64,000 nucleotides of DNA from Thuidium tamariscinum (lineage: Eukaryota; Streptophyta; Bryopsida; Hypnales; Thuidiaceae). Both the position numbers and the translations under genes were made by a program. The notes below the pieces were generated by a model, which had not been told where the DNA came from, made no database searches, and saw nothing but the letters and a program-made list of their open reading frames with translations. The stretch is taken from positions 15,068,501-15,132,500 of the forward strand of contig OZ019759.1 in the NCBI GenBank assembly GCA_947034885.2, in the 5' to 3' direction. This document shows positions 1 through 12,300 of the stretch, piece by piece (the first letter of the stretch is position 1; every line of letters starts with the position of its first letter).

Positions 1-710
1 TCGCGAACGAATTTGCCTCTTCCATTGGACGCAATCCATGGAGAAGCACACAAAGGTTGATATTTGTAGAGACTTGTAGGATCAACACTACCTTCTATGC
101 AAGCAATATAAGGATGCTACTTCTCCGGAGCAATCTGAAATGCGATTTCTTGCCATCAAAGCATGGTGGTTATCATCAGGTACAGCCTCTGGAGATGGTC
201 TACATTGCTTGGAGTTGTGGTTAGCCTTTTGGCATTTTTGCTACGACCAATGGGACGAATACTACCAACTTGTAAGTCTCACATTTTCTTCTTATGCGTT
301 TGACTTTTTTCCTGACCTCAGGAAGACATTGATTGATTTTACTAATATAATATTATAACACGTACATTTAGTATTCAGCTTTTGTCCTCTTTGATTACCA
401 CCCCTCTTCAATTTTTTCCAAAAGTTTGCATGGACCTAAGCCCCTCAATGCCCGTCTCGGCCCCAAGAGGGGTTCTGAAGGGGGACCCTCTTTGCAATTT
501 GAATGCTCCATCCATTTCCATGACTACAAGATCTGATGCATTTGGAGCGTCCTGAAATGCCATCCTGTAATCTTTTTGAGATAGTTCACAACAAGTGGCT
601 TTAGTAGTCGGGGAAAAGAAGGAAAGATTTGTACATTGCCACTGTTGATGATTTTGTAAGAGCCTTCATGCAAATGGTAAGGTATTACCAACATTTGAAG
701 GGAAACCAAG
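1..710. other. No assignable gene
   Basis: AT-rich sequence with only short open frames. I recognise no conserved domain, repeat or RNA gene. The downstream pseudogene at 711-1588 may extend into this stretch, because genic-looking codon runs appear near 140-300, but no splice structure convinces me. Confidence 0.4.
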
Positions 711-1588
711 GTGGTATGGGACCTGGGAAGGAAGAGCTCATTTTACGAGTTGCACAACGGTCGGCGGCGCGAATTGGAAATTGAAAGGTACTCAGTGAAG
801 CCATTTACAATATCCTTGGTGTTGAAGAATTTTTCAATAGATAGCCTCATCTTTAAGGTGAAGAAGTATTCGAATCGCAAAAGAAGAAAGCAAATATGCC
901 TCTCTGTTGCGAGCAAGATTCTCATAGGCCGAATAAGGTCAATTTTTCCCATCCGCCCATTCAAACAAGATTTAAGAGAGCTGCACCAACTACCGAAATT
1001 TTGAATTTGATAGAAGAAGACACTCCTCTAACTACGGATGCAGACCTATGTGACAACGTTGTCAATGACGAGCATTTAGGAGAAACAAGCACTCGACAAT
1101 CAGTTCATGTGTCTGCCATTTAAGAGATGGTGTGCAATGAGATGCAATGGCACATTGCACGTTTGTCGAAAACATCAGCGAAGGCGTGCTTTGCACTTCA
1201 AGCCATTACAAAGAAGAAGTGCACAACACAAATTGTGCAGAACAATGTGGCCACGGCGGCACCAACTTACACAGGTATGATGGTGAATTACAGGAAGAAT
1301 CATAATGATTGGATGCAGTTTTTCTTCTGTAATGACGATATTGAACGCTGCGTGAAGGGAACGCATCGGAAGTGGATCCTATCTATACCCCCTGTTCCAC
1401 TACTTTGGCCAGTGAAATTAGGCACCAAATTGACCAAAGCGGAAATTTTATCACTAGAAAGAGCCGGATTTCAACTGCCGCAACGTCAAGTCATTTCGCC
1501 AAGAAGACTTTTTGGTGCACATCTTGGTATAGATGTTGTGCTTGCACACCCTGTTCCATTATTGCCCGATGACCATCCCTCATGTTGA
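711..1588 (+). pseudogene. Unrecognised protein-coding relic, frameshifted
   Basis: Two open stretches on the plus strand follow each other with a frame change near 890-896. The first (711-~890) is rich in K and R. The second (896-1588) is one frame broken by a TAA at 1121-1123. The encoded product contains lysine-rich and cysteine-bearing segments (for example KKKCTTQIV) and a C-terminal part rich in LP and P. I do not recognise the family. The frame change plus in-frame stop argue for a decayed gene or transposon ORF. An unrecognised intron could instead explain the frame change. Confidence 0.3.
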
Positions 1589-2319
1589 GTAGAAAAAGTT
1601 GTGCGCCGAAATCCTAAGGCTCCAACAGTGAAGCATCAAAACAATTGTGCTTCCGTACTCACACTCCAAGCTCATATTTAAGAAGTTACCATGGTTCTCC
1701 ATCTAGGATTTGGTTGCATAGTTTCTTTACTCTCTGGTGCACATCCCGCAAGTGAGAACTACATGCTTACTATTTCATCGTTCCCGGAATGCACATGTCC
1801 TAATTTCAAGGAAATGAAATTAAGTTCTTTGGGTAAGTGAGGAACTTGGGCAAACTGTAAACATCTCTATTTCGTGTTCACTGTAGCTTGCAAGGTTGAT
1901 CCTATAGTAGATGTTTTCATCTATGTTGCCAGTTTTCAATTTTAACAAAGTGAAAGAAGTCCTTCTTAGCGGGATACTACATCATTTGAGATGTGCTTAG
2001 ATTTCTCTTTTATAAGAGAATATCCATTTTGTAAGTGAATTTATATCAATAAAAATGGTGATGTAGTGAGACTAAAAGGGCCACTACTAGCATTTTATTT
2101 GTACAATGTAATCCCTTCTTTGGTTTTTTGTAAATTTCATCATGCATGTCCCTTCATTACTCTGAAACTTATCACTCATTGGGTGTAATAGACAAATGAA
2201 CTATAGTCATTTTTTTCACAAATACCCTATACCTCAACTATACACCCTATACACTAAATCCAAAACTATATATTTTTCCATCCACACATTTAATCAACCC
2301 TCCAGCCCATATGCACCAC
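1589..2319. other. AT-rich, nothing recognised
   Basis: No open frame above about 60 codons and no recognisable repeat. It could be the 3' untranslated or intergenic part of the relic before it. Confidence 0.4.
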
Positions 2320-2378
2320 GGTCATAGGATCCCTTGTATCCTCGGTCATAGGATCCCTTATATCCTTGGTCATAGGCT
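2320..2378 (+). repeat. 24-bp tandem repeat, about 2.4 copies
   Basis: The unit ggtcataggatcccttgtat plus four bases recurs at 2320, 2344 and (partial) 2368 with few substitutions. Seen directly in the sequence. No function is suggested. Confidence 0.85.
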
Positions 2379-2674
2379 GTAATGCCTAACCCTATTATCT
2401 TTTGGCGCTCGTACAATGTTCAAGCAGGACATAACTTATTCTACGCCCCTAAACCCTCAAATGTAAACATCACCAAAACCTTGAGCACCTCATTTTACTC
2501 TTTGCCTGTGAATTGCCGCATAAATGAAGAACATGAAAAAATTATAAAGTCATTCATAATTTTCAAAAATTGTATAAATATTCTGTATGTTCTGCCTCTA
2601 AAGTTTGTCATCTGCATATCATTTTTTTGTAATATACATGCATCAATATTTTTCATCAACTTTTTAAATGTACA

Positions 2675-2799
2675 TTCATCCACATTTTGTCATCCACTTT
2701 CATCCACATTTATCATCCACATTCATCTAATTTTATCATCCACATTCATCCACAAAAATTCATCTACTTTCATCTACATTTATCATCCACAGTCATCCA
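2675..2799 (+). repeat. Degenerate CATCCA-rich simple repeat
   Basis: Irregular reiteration of catccacatt, tatcatccac and catctacttt words over about 125 bp. It looks like a decayed microsatellite. The open frame crossing it (2382-2864) is low complexity, and I do not call it a gene. Confidence 0.7.
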
Positions 2800-3188
2800 A
2801 ATTTTTAATAAAATTCACCAAGTTATTTCCTATCATTAACCATATTTTTCTTCTATCTCCGTGACCATGTCCTTACACCTTTTATGAAAAAATTATAAAT
2901 GCAGAAGTTTCTTTAAAATTATAAAAAAATTGTCAACTTCCATTCATTTTTTTTCAATTTTCATCTAATTTTTCCATCTTCCTTCCAATATTTTTGCTCC
3001 CTGCTCACTAATCCTCGCTTCATACTCACCTCTCCCCACTCCACGCACGCACGGTAGCAACGTCGTGAACAACAATACAATCTGTGCTTCTGAAAGCTGA
3101 GCTTTCTAGGGCTTTTTGGCAACTTGGAACAGGTTTGTGACCTGTGAGAGGCTAGACACTCGGGCACAGCATCTCATTCATCGGATAC
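2800..3188. other. Possible 5' leader region
   Basis: AT-rich to about 2990, then a C-rich, CT-rich stretch (about 3000-3115) that resembles a plant promoter or 5' UTR ahead of the candidate first exon at 3189. No TATA box I would defend. Confidence 0.25.
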
Positions 3189-3873
3189 TATGTTTCCCTC
3201 ACGGGTGTCGTGGACCAAACGATCAATATTGGTCACATTTGCAAGTAAGCTTGGTGTTGCTTCAACGCTTACAATTAAGCAACGTCTATAAGTCTATGTA
3301 ATATGGCAATAGCATTTGGAGTGAAGGCAGTCATGACGAAACAACACTTGTAGATGTATCAATGCTACGTATAAGGGACTCATGGCATTGTAGACCTTAA
3401 GTCTTGCCATCAAATGACAATGTCATGTGTACAGTATAATGAAGTAATACGTGTGAACAAAACATATTTTCACAACTCTTTACCGCAACGATAGGTGTAT
3501 AATGCTTGAGCTCTGAGAAATCGATAAAGGCCATTGTGCAACCTTTTCAGTTATAGTTCATGAGTGCAACTAGTCTTCATGTCAAAACATGGTTCTATGG
3601 AAGTCTATGATATAGAATGAGTGTTGCCCAATCTAGTATTGAACATTTGAGAATTGGATCGGTACTGAATTGTTAGAAAATAAAAAAGTATTTTTCAATA
3701 CAATGAAAATATCCTTCAATCATTGGTTGGGAACTGAGGAGTCATTGGAACTCCATGCTCTACAATGCTTGAATAAGCTTTGCAAAGCCACTGATTGTGA
3801 TGATAACTAGACAAAAAACATAATCTAGGAGTATGGCTCTGAAGTCAAGTATTGGGAGTGTACTGTGACGGAG
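3189..3873 (+). pseudogene. Candidate exons of an unidentified spliced gene
   Basis: Three candidate exons. First, 3189-3244 begins with ATG (MFPSRVSWTK...) and ends at a GTAAGC donor. Second, about 3312-3400 is open (IWSEGSHDETTLVDVSMLRI). Third, about 3706-3873 reads WLGTEESLELHALQCLNKL, then meets a stop (tag), and resumes as EYGSEVKYWECTVTE before GTAAGAGT at 3874. An acceptor at 3828 would remove the stops. They lie just upstream of the U2AF65-like exons, but I cannot show that they belong to that gene. The stops in the longer reading suggest decay. Confidence 0.3.
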
Positions 3874-4651
3874 GTAAGAGTCCCCTTCATTTTTTCGATG
3901 ACGTTAGTGACTTGCATTATCTTGGGAACATGACCGCAGAAAGTATGACCACATGACGAAGTTATAAAAAAATTGTTCAAATTCGCTGCGTATATTAGGG
4001 AGTTTCTGTAAGACAGAGAAGATCCAGTGATAATAATCCTTTCATGGCCGGAATTTTTGGTCCAAGTCTAAGTACTCAGCATCTCAACTTGGCAGTAATC
4101 GACTAAACTCTTGGGTCCAATATTCATCAACTTCAACAATGAGTTTGTGGTATTGTCTTTATTAATCATTCCGTTAACATAGGATGGACTTGTTTTTCTA
4201 TTTCTATGAAGTTGGTGTCGTGCAAAGCTACACTCTTGATGTTCCAATATCATTGTCTACCTTCAATGTCCTTTTTATTATTTTGAGGAGATCATAAGCT
4301 AACACACTTGTGTCTCAATTTGTGCAATGAATTCATGAAATTCTATTAATTGATTTCTTTAGACTTCCGGAATCCTTATTATTCATTTTAACGTTCTTCA
4401 CAGTACGTTTAATGAAGTTGACATTAAAAAAAATCCAGAAGATAGTAGACAATCATTTTGGCACCGAAGGAGTACAAGTTTAAGTTCAGCATTAAATTAA
4501 GGGGCATAAATAATTCTAGAGATGGATAAGTGTTGAACTTAGTTTGGACCCTTACAAACACTTCTATTGGTTGTGGAGGTGGCGTTTTCTTATACTCGTT
4601 ATTCAATTTGGAATTCATGCTTATTAAACTAATCATTCTTGAATATTGTAG
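3874..4651. other. Probable intron or decayed spacer
   Basis: AT-rich, no convincing exon. It lies between the candidate exon ending at 3873 and the U2AF65-like exon starting at 4652. Confidence 0.3.
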
Positions 4652-5430
4652 AAGTGCTGCCGGAGGGGCTTACGGGCCTGAGCGCAACTTTATCTGAGGT
4701 TTCCCATACAACTTGATTGAAGATCAGATGAAAGAGTTACTTGAATCATTTGGGTTAATAAAATTTGGTCACAGGCATATGTTTTCCAACTCTTCATTTT
4801 TGTAGGATTGTGTGATCGAACAAGAATGTTATGATATTTAAGTTTTTTTGTGAATTGAAGACCTTTGACAGGTTGAAATGTTGTTAAGGACCGTTGTACA
4901 GGAAATTCTGAACACTACGGCTTCTGTGTTTATCAGGTATGCCGTATACAACTCATTTCCAAGACAGTTCATAGTTTCTTATACATCTCGTTTTTAGTCC
5001 AGTACCCGAAAATGAATCCCTTGTACACTACAACAAAGTTTGTTAAGTTTGTTGGAATTTGATTCCATGCATAAGGGCTGCCAAATTCAATGTCACTTAA
5101 ATTGAAGTACTTGGACATGTACATGGTTTACTTCTAACGTGAGGCCAACAACATTATCTGCAAGACCCCTCTACTACAACTGACATAGCCATAGAGGCAC
5201 ATGATGTTCAGAAAACAGGCGATAAGACTGTAAGTGGACGTGGGCTCAAGTTTGTTTGCTTCAAAAATTACCTTATCTTGCTCACTTTGTCAATCGGTAT
5301 GTCTACTTTCCTTTCGCGTGATGCTTCTGCTATGGATATTGCGTGTACAGCGCTGAAAAGGACGAAAATGGATGACCGGACCTTCAGTAATAGCCGAGCC
5401 ATGGCAAAGTTGGCTATAGTCCACTTACAG
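4652..5430 (+). pseudogene. U2AF65-like second RRM, decayed
   Basis: U2AF65 is the large subunit of the U2 snRNP auxiliary factor, which binds polypyrimidine tracts in nuclear pre-mRNA splicing. Exon 4652-4753 reads GAYGPERNFI, stop, GFPYNLIEDQMKELLESFG, matching the family GPxRIFVGGLPYYxTExQxxELLESFG stretch, with a TGA where V or G is expected. Exon 4872-4936 gives VKDRCTGNSEHYGFCVYQ before a GT donor, matching the family KDRxTGNSKGYxFCVYQ stretch, but frame is lost just upstream. Exon 5165-5229 (DPSTTTDIAIEAHDV...GDKT) and the block 5325-5430 (ASAMDIACTALKRTKMDDRTF) both resemble the next segment, VTDIACAALNGxKMGDKT, as if that exon were duplicated. I do not see RRM1 or the C-terminal UHM. 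Stops and a frame loss make this a pseudogene. Confidence 0.6.
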
Positions 5431-5837
5431 GTATTCGTGTTCAATTCTGTCTTTCGATATTTATTTGGGGAACAGATACTTACAATTCCACGTATTATAC
5501 TTTGTACACTTGTTTGTCTATTCAATGGAGAAGTTAGGGTATCCTTAATTTCATCTTTTTGATGACAATTGCTTACTTCACTCAATAAGCATCAAAGAAG
5601 AGTATTTCCTGTCTAACATGCCAAGTAGGCACAGTTCAGTTTAGTTCCAAAGCATTTAAAGTGAGTTGCATATGGAATTGTACTCTCGCATGAGATAGTC
5701 CAAAGCTTAAAGGGCTTGAAGAATGTTCAGTTCATTTACCTCTTTAATATAACGTTATGTGTTGTTGCTGTAGTGGGCAACCCATAATTGACCTAGTAAA
5801 AATTCTGGCGCATATACAAACAAAAATTACCATGCAG
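5431..5837. other. Intron-like spacer
   Basis: AT-rich spacer between a GTATTC donor (5431) and a CAG acceptor (5835-5837). Nothing else seen. Confidence 0.3.
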
Positions 5838-5948
5838 GTCACGTCAAAATGTTGAGCCTTTAGAAGATGATGTAGGCTGTTCTCTGGATTCACTTCCTCT
5901 TCCTTTGCGCGATGATGAAATTAGAATAAGTGTAGGCCATCTAGCAAG
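5838..5948 (+). pseudogene. Candidate exon, acidic
   Basis: An exon-like block between CAG and GTGAAC that is open in one frame: SRQNVEPLEDDVGC followed by a segment rich in L, P and D, ending ISVGHLA. It follows the U2AF65-like block, but I cannot align it with U2AF65. The LTR at 6193 lies in the intron-like DNA that follows. Confidence 0.3.
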
Positions 5949-6192
5949 GTGAACTTTATGTATATTTGTCGACAAACCCTTTCATGTACATGAACTCGCA
6001 TTACAATTTATTGGCAACACATACAGTTTTTGGGAACCAAATATAGGGATTCAGGTAGTGACTTCTTATCGAAATATAGGAATGTGATAGGTAGATGTAG
6101 AGATCTTGACACTGTCTTTTTTCTTATTTATGTGTGTCAAATGCGAAAGGTGTTTACGAATTTTGATCTGACACCAATCTTCTGCAGTCTAG

Positions 6193-8514
6193 TGTGAGCC
6201 CTCGAGATGGCACTTAAGACTTTGGGTCCATTTTTCGCGATTAAATAGCGAAAATTAGCTAAAATATACAAAAAAAAGGACATAAAAAGAGTGTTGAGGG
6301 AGTTTTGGTGTTAGTCTATGCCAAAATTGCAAAAAACCAACTTAGAAGGTGGAAAATTCCTAATTCTAAGAATTTGAATCATTCTAAGTCTCCAAAGTAA
6401 GTTTGTGTGAAGATTTAGTAGTTCCGAGAGAAATGAGGAATCGAGAGTTAGTCAGTCCTAGTGTCTGTCTATGCAAAATCAACCTTTTAAGGATGCACAT
6501 GACGTACTGACTAAGCTACAAGAGTCTACTACGAGCCTAGAAGATTTACTAAGGCTTAAATTCAATTTTGGGACAAATTGAATTTAAAAGTAAAACAATT
6601 ACAAATGACCTGGAGAATTGAAGTTTCACAAGTTGAAAGATGGAAGATTAGAGATTGAAGACTACAGAAAGGTGTTCCAAGGGTAGGAGCATGCTAGGAG
6701 CGAACAAGAATTAAACAATTGTCCAAGATTCCTGAGCATCGGGAATTAAATTGTCCAATTGGGCAAAGTAATTTCAAATTACTAAAATTAGAATAGTGCA
6801 AGGTCGCGTGGAAATTACACGAAGAATCTAGGAGTTCCCTAGATGTTACCCAATTTATTTCGGATTTTTCCGAAATTCCACGTTGACTCCATGGGAAGTC
6901 AACCGCACATAGAATTGTTTGTAAATTCCTAGAAATTACGTATGATGCGGTAAAATCTCACTAAAAATTAGGATAGGTTTTAGTGTGCTTAATAAGCGCC
7001 TAGTCAAATTTGAAGACATTCCGACATTTCCAACTACCAAAACCGACATCGACATCGAATTTCAATAGAATTTACAAGTTGGCGGCGGGTTGACCGGCGT
7101 ATCAAGAGCAAATGATGTCCAATTGTCGCTAATAAGGAGTCATTCCTTACTCTCACAGACATTCCTAACAACCTTGGCCTGATAGATTCATCAAAATGCG
7201 CAAATCCTAAAAGTTAGATTTTTGACTTTTAGTTGGAGTTATCGTAATTTCAATTTGGGCGCATAAACGGCCTAGGAGTGAGGGGTTAGGGTCCCCTTGC
7301 GCTAATTGGGGTCTTCTGAAGACAATGGCGTAGACGGTTTTCCGTTTCGAGTTGTTCCCTAAAAGATAGAGAGGGTCAGCTCTTAGTTTGACTTTTTAAT
7401 TGTTAATTGTGGTTAATTAAGAGTGATTTTGGAAATATCTCTTGGAAAATCAAAGATTGGATTTAGTCAAGATCTCTTTCTTGCATAAAAATCCATCTTT
7501 GGGCTAAAGAAAGACAATTTTCAAAATAACTTTTGGTTAATTTGCAAAATATCTACGTAAATTAGGGTTAATTCCAAAATATCTTGGGTTAAGATCTTGG
7601 ATTTGATTTGGCCAAGATTTCATTAGCCAAATGGGGATGTTTTTAGAAATTTCCATCATTAAACAAGTATTATTTTGGAATTACATTAGGGTAGTTTAGG
7701 ATAAGAAGTAACAAAGTGTTTTCACTAGCAATTACTAAGAGGGGCCCAGCCATGGGTATATAAGGGGCCCCCTCGAGGTTGTCAGTACCTTCATTTCTTG
7801 CACCGATATTTTGTTCTTCTGTTACTTGTGCCACCGACATGGTCGGGGCACCGCTTGGACCAAAGATTTTTGGCCAAGTCTTGTTTTGTGTTTAGTTCTT
7901 CAAGTTTTGAAGGCTTAGGGCCCCTTCAATTTTTATTCCTTTGTCACACATACTCAAGAGGCAAGGCCTCGACACTTTCTTTGCCACTAATTCATGGAAA
8001 TTTTGAGCATTGAGCGCTAAAGTTCGGTTTAAACACTATCATGTGTACCTCCTTTGGTTGCAAAATCCCAAAATACTAGGAAATTTTAAGAATTTAAAGT
8101 GAAAGTTCGGTTAAACACTGTCAAGTGTACCTCCTTTTGCGAATAAAATTCTTAAAATACCATTCAACACTCTCACGGCGAAGCTTTGAACTTATAATAC
8201 TCCAAAGTTATAATCCTAGGACACCTTGAATTGAGGGTTCAAAGGATCAATTACAAAGTGGGATTTCTCCCCCATTCCCCATTAAGAATTGCCGCATATT
8301 TTAGTCTTGGGGTTAAGGTATTAGAACAAAAAATCCAAAAACACACTTAATCCAAATCCGAATTAGTTTTGGGCCGGACCAGAGTCAGCGCGGCCGGGTG
8401 GACAGAGCCTTGGTGACTTGATCGGAGCTAGCATAGGCTGGACTTCAACCTCACATACACAAGTGAGATTTTTGAAACACAAAATTTGATTTTTAACAAA
8501 ATCACGAGTTGGCA
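6193..8514 (+). mobile_element. LTR of a Ty3/gypsy-type retrotransposon
   Basis: The segment begins TGTGAGCC and ends about GTTGGCA. It carries a TATA box inside GGGTATATAAGG near 7755 with transcript-start-like sequence about 35 bp later. The 3' half contains two imperfect copies of a 60-bp block (about 8020-8080 and 8101-8161; aaagttcggtttaaacact and variants). A primer-binding-site-like TTGGCGCCACAACC follows at 8516-8529, the arrangement expected for a 5' LTR. No gag or pol coding sequence and no second LTR lie in the window, so only the 5' LTR plus a short leader remains. Its ends are approximate and no target duplication was confirmed. Confidence 0.55.
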
Positions 8515-8515
8515 G

Positions 8516-8529
8516 TTGGCGCCACAACC
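8516..8529 (+). other. tRNA primer-binding site-like sequence
   Basis: TTGGCGCCACAACC directly follows the proposed LTR end. TGGCGCC starts are typical of plant Ty3/gypsy primer-binding sites (complement of a tRNA 3' end ending GGCGCCA). The exact tRNA is not determined. Confidence 0.5.
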
Positions 8530-9385
8530 ACCTTTCTTTGATTTTATTTAAAAATCTAAATCTTAGAGTTTCAACATCTCTCACCAAAACATCAACACTC
8601 AAATTCCATAGCCATCGTCTCTCTCATGAAACATTACAACAAAACCAATTGAAGAAGAAAACTAGACTTGTGGGAGGATTCAGGTTCGGGAATTGCAAAA
8701 CGTAAGGTATTAACATTATAAAATTAATATCCAAGGAATATTACTATTGAATAAGGTTCTTTATTCCATAGGAATTGACCTTTGGTATTAAATAACTATT
8801 TAAAAGGAATCCTACTATTGAGTTTTATTCTTATTCTTTAGGAATGTTCTACATTCTTTTATTAATTAGATTCTTAGAAGGTTTGGATTTTTGTGGTTTT
8901 GTTTTATTAGGCCTAATAAGCCAAAAGGGAAACAAACAAATTGACAACCAATTTCTTTAGAATCAACGCAAATTCAAAAATTAATTAGATTTGAAAAGAT
9001 TTGATGATAGTTTTTTGATTAAAATATTTTAATAGGACAAAAGGGAAAAAAAAATTGACAACTAATTTTTAAAGAATTAACAAGAATTCAAAATGAATTA
9101 GATTTGAAAAGATTTGATGATAATTTCTTAGCCAAAATAATTAATTTCATCTTGAAATTCGAATATCAACCAAAAAGAACAAAACTAACAATAAACTAAC
9201 CATTGAATTTTCATTGAATTGATTTACAAACCCATTAGATAGGCTAGATTAATTTGTGGTACTTTCCATTACCGGGAAATTAGGAATAAAAGGGAAATGT
9301 ACAATTAATTTAGAACTAAATTAGTTTTATTTATTTAGCCAGGATAAAATTTATTACCAACAACGTGAGAATTATCATAGATTAG
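8530..9385. other. Retroelement leader then AT-rich spacer
   Basis: 8530 to about 8700 resembles the untranslated leader after a primer-binding site. About 8700-9385 is very AT-rich with no open frame and ends at a TTAG acceptor before the exon at 9386. Confidence 0.35.
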
Positions 9386-12300
9386 ATGGGAAGCCGGGAT
9401 GATTTTGATGGCAAAGTCGTGGGAGAATACCTTCATATGATGATGTTTGACGACGGGACCATGGAGATTTACACAAAGGTAAATCGATCTCATTTGATTT
9501 TTATTCTCATTGTTTTAGTGCTAAGTTTTTTTTTACCAAATGCTTGGAACTAGGAGTAGGTACGATTTCAATTTATAATTCGATTAGAATAGAAAAGATT
9601 AGTTAGATCCCAAATAGAATTAGGAACATCTACCACGAAGGATTGAATTAATAACGAACCGGGTGGTAAAATTGATAATTATAAGACGTGACTAAAAGAG
9701 TTCATTGCTTGGAAGGCTCTCTTTGAACACCCAAATAGAGAGAAAACTCAATTAGACACAGGACCTGTGTGATAAACTTTTAGCTCAAGGGTGGAGTTAG
9801 AAGCGCTCACATCTAGCACGAGATTTTTTATACTAAGTCTCTCTGCACAATTGGAATTGTAGCACACGCCAAACGTTTTCCAATTCTATGTTGCTACTAC
9901 ATTGGTTGCAACTGAATTTTCGATGCTTGTTTAATGAGCCATGCTGTTGTAGGAGAAAAACCTTCAATGTTCTAAGAATGTAAATTTGCTTTCAGCATCC
10001 ATTGTGTTGGTTAATTGATTCGGGCTGACAACTTTTGTATTAGAATTTCTATGCAACAGAAGGCTACTATAATTGTGCAAAACTATATTGGGCATCAACT
10101 GCAAGGAAAATGTTGTAGTAGTACTACATGCAGTCTACAACTAATTAGCCAGTCCAGTTTTCTCGTGAACAGGAACTGATTCTGGTCAACGCTTTCCTTA
10201 TGTTCCCTACATATAGGTGGAGCAGCTCGGTTAGTGGAAGTAATCTGACGTCTGTTGTAGTTGAACTTATGTTTGTTTTGGTGCAAGAAATAGAGAAGCT
10301 AATGTTATTTAGAAGCTTTTTTGAGGGCTCAAAGCGCATTACTCATGCTCAACGTTGTCAAGCAGTCATGGTATGTTTATGTGGACTCTATTGAACACCA
10401 AATTCATATAGTATTTCATGTTGCTTTTAACATTTTAGATAAGCTCAGTAGGGCGGTTATTCCAAAACCGAAACATATACATTACTGGATGTGACTGTAG
10501 ATCACAGAGTCAGGTGGTTTTTCATTTGGATCCGGCGTAGGCAATTTGGTAGTTCTTTGAACAACTGAATAGTCATAGCTATAACCATGAAGTATCGGCT
10601 GTGTAGGGGAAAAATTCCAATGTCATTGGCCCCTTAGATAATCACGACTTTTTCAAACCATTTGCCTACCTAATCGGTGTGCCTTGTCTCAAGAACTCTT
10701 GAGAGTCAGTCCGTTTCACAAAAATGCTGGAAGTCTAGCAAAAAAGACCAATAGTGTCTGAAGTTCTCGAGTACCGGCTGCAATTTTAGAACTCTGGTGT
10801 GGATTTCAAGCACCAATACTATGACAGTGCCGAGCAGGGTCGGCGAAGACAGTGCACTTCTAGCGGCTAATTGTCTTCATTGCGTTGTGAACGGCTTTGA
10901 TAATTCGCTATGAACGGCTTTGATAATTTCTACAAAGAATGGGTTGCCAAAGTCCTGAGAAGGCATTTTTATAAGGGTGTGGACATATGTGTGCACATCA
11001 TTGTCTCACTCACTCCAATTAGCAGGTTAGTTTTCAACATTTCTAGCCTGTTTTGGTACAAAATAGATAGTCTTCTGTTACAATGTAGTCTGAGTGCATT
11101 GTATCTTCCTTGACATGGAAGTGCCGTTAGTCCCATTCCGGTTTCCATGTTTTTGTCTTTAGATGGACCAAGCAGTTCCAAATTCATTATGAAGAAACAT
11201 AAGACAGTGTAGGCAAAATGGAAATTTGTAGGCACTAAGAAAAATTGAATTGTAATTTCTATAACAATGAAGTGTAGGGTTTGTAAAGTCAAAGTTCCAA
11301 TGTCCTTACCCATCAAATAATCCTATATGAAGCCATGTACCAAAGTAGCTGGCGGGATATTTTTTGGAAGGTCATTAAAATAAGTCCCTATAACTGAGAC
11401 CATGAAAGGTAAGGTAGACACTTATCAAAGGTGTTGTCTGTAATTTTTCACAAAGCTGAATTGAATTATATTTGATATGTTTCATTTGAGATAGTGGCCG
11501 CTTTAGCGTTTAATAGTAGGCACAGAATTACAAGGAATCGCAGTGAAGCTATGCTTCAAGGTAGTAAACCTTTGTTTCTGTGAGTGACCTCATATGTCAA
11601 GCGGAACTTTTGAAACATGTCACTCATTTGAGAATTATAAGAACAAAGAATGATATGCTTGTTTCTTCTTTGAAGGAGATGCCTTCGGGCTATACTGACA
11701 TGCATTCTTTGTAACTGCTTTAATAGTGAGAAGAAATCCAATTGACCATGAAACTTTTTTGCAGCAAATGCTTGTATGTGTACAATTGTGGCTGCTGAGG
11801 TATTTCAAAGTTTTCCAAATCTCAACATTTGAATAGATTTATGTGATCCTCAAAACCATTGTGCAATATGTCTTGTTAGTCAATGATGTAGAAGTCATGT
11901 CTTAGACATGGGCAATTACAAAATAAACTGAGAGCGTTGTGTAGATTAGACTGAGCTCTCCTCTATCGAAGGCATGAAATTCCGACAACTTAGTAATACT
12001 GCAATTTAGTTTTCTGCTTTGGAACGACTGTCGATGTCAGTTTTTGTATGCCAGTTGGTGGGTTTGTTTTCACTGGTTTTCTCTTTAGCATAATATAGGA
12101 AAGGACTTTGGAACAAGTAAAACCGGTCAATGGTTGAAGTGAAAAAACCTGGCTCAGTATGTAGCAAATCAATTTTTTGAGATGCATGCATGGTGCGGTG
12201 TTGTTATGAATTATGATGCATGTTAGCCTTGCCCACCTCTTGAACGCTTAGAAAGTCATGAGTGCAGTATGTCGACCATGAGGCGAGAAACTCGGTACTT

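Noticed and set aside
2382..2864. A 160-codon open frame
   Set aside because: It runs through the CATCCA simple repeat. The product is low complexity with no domain.
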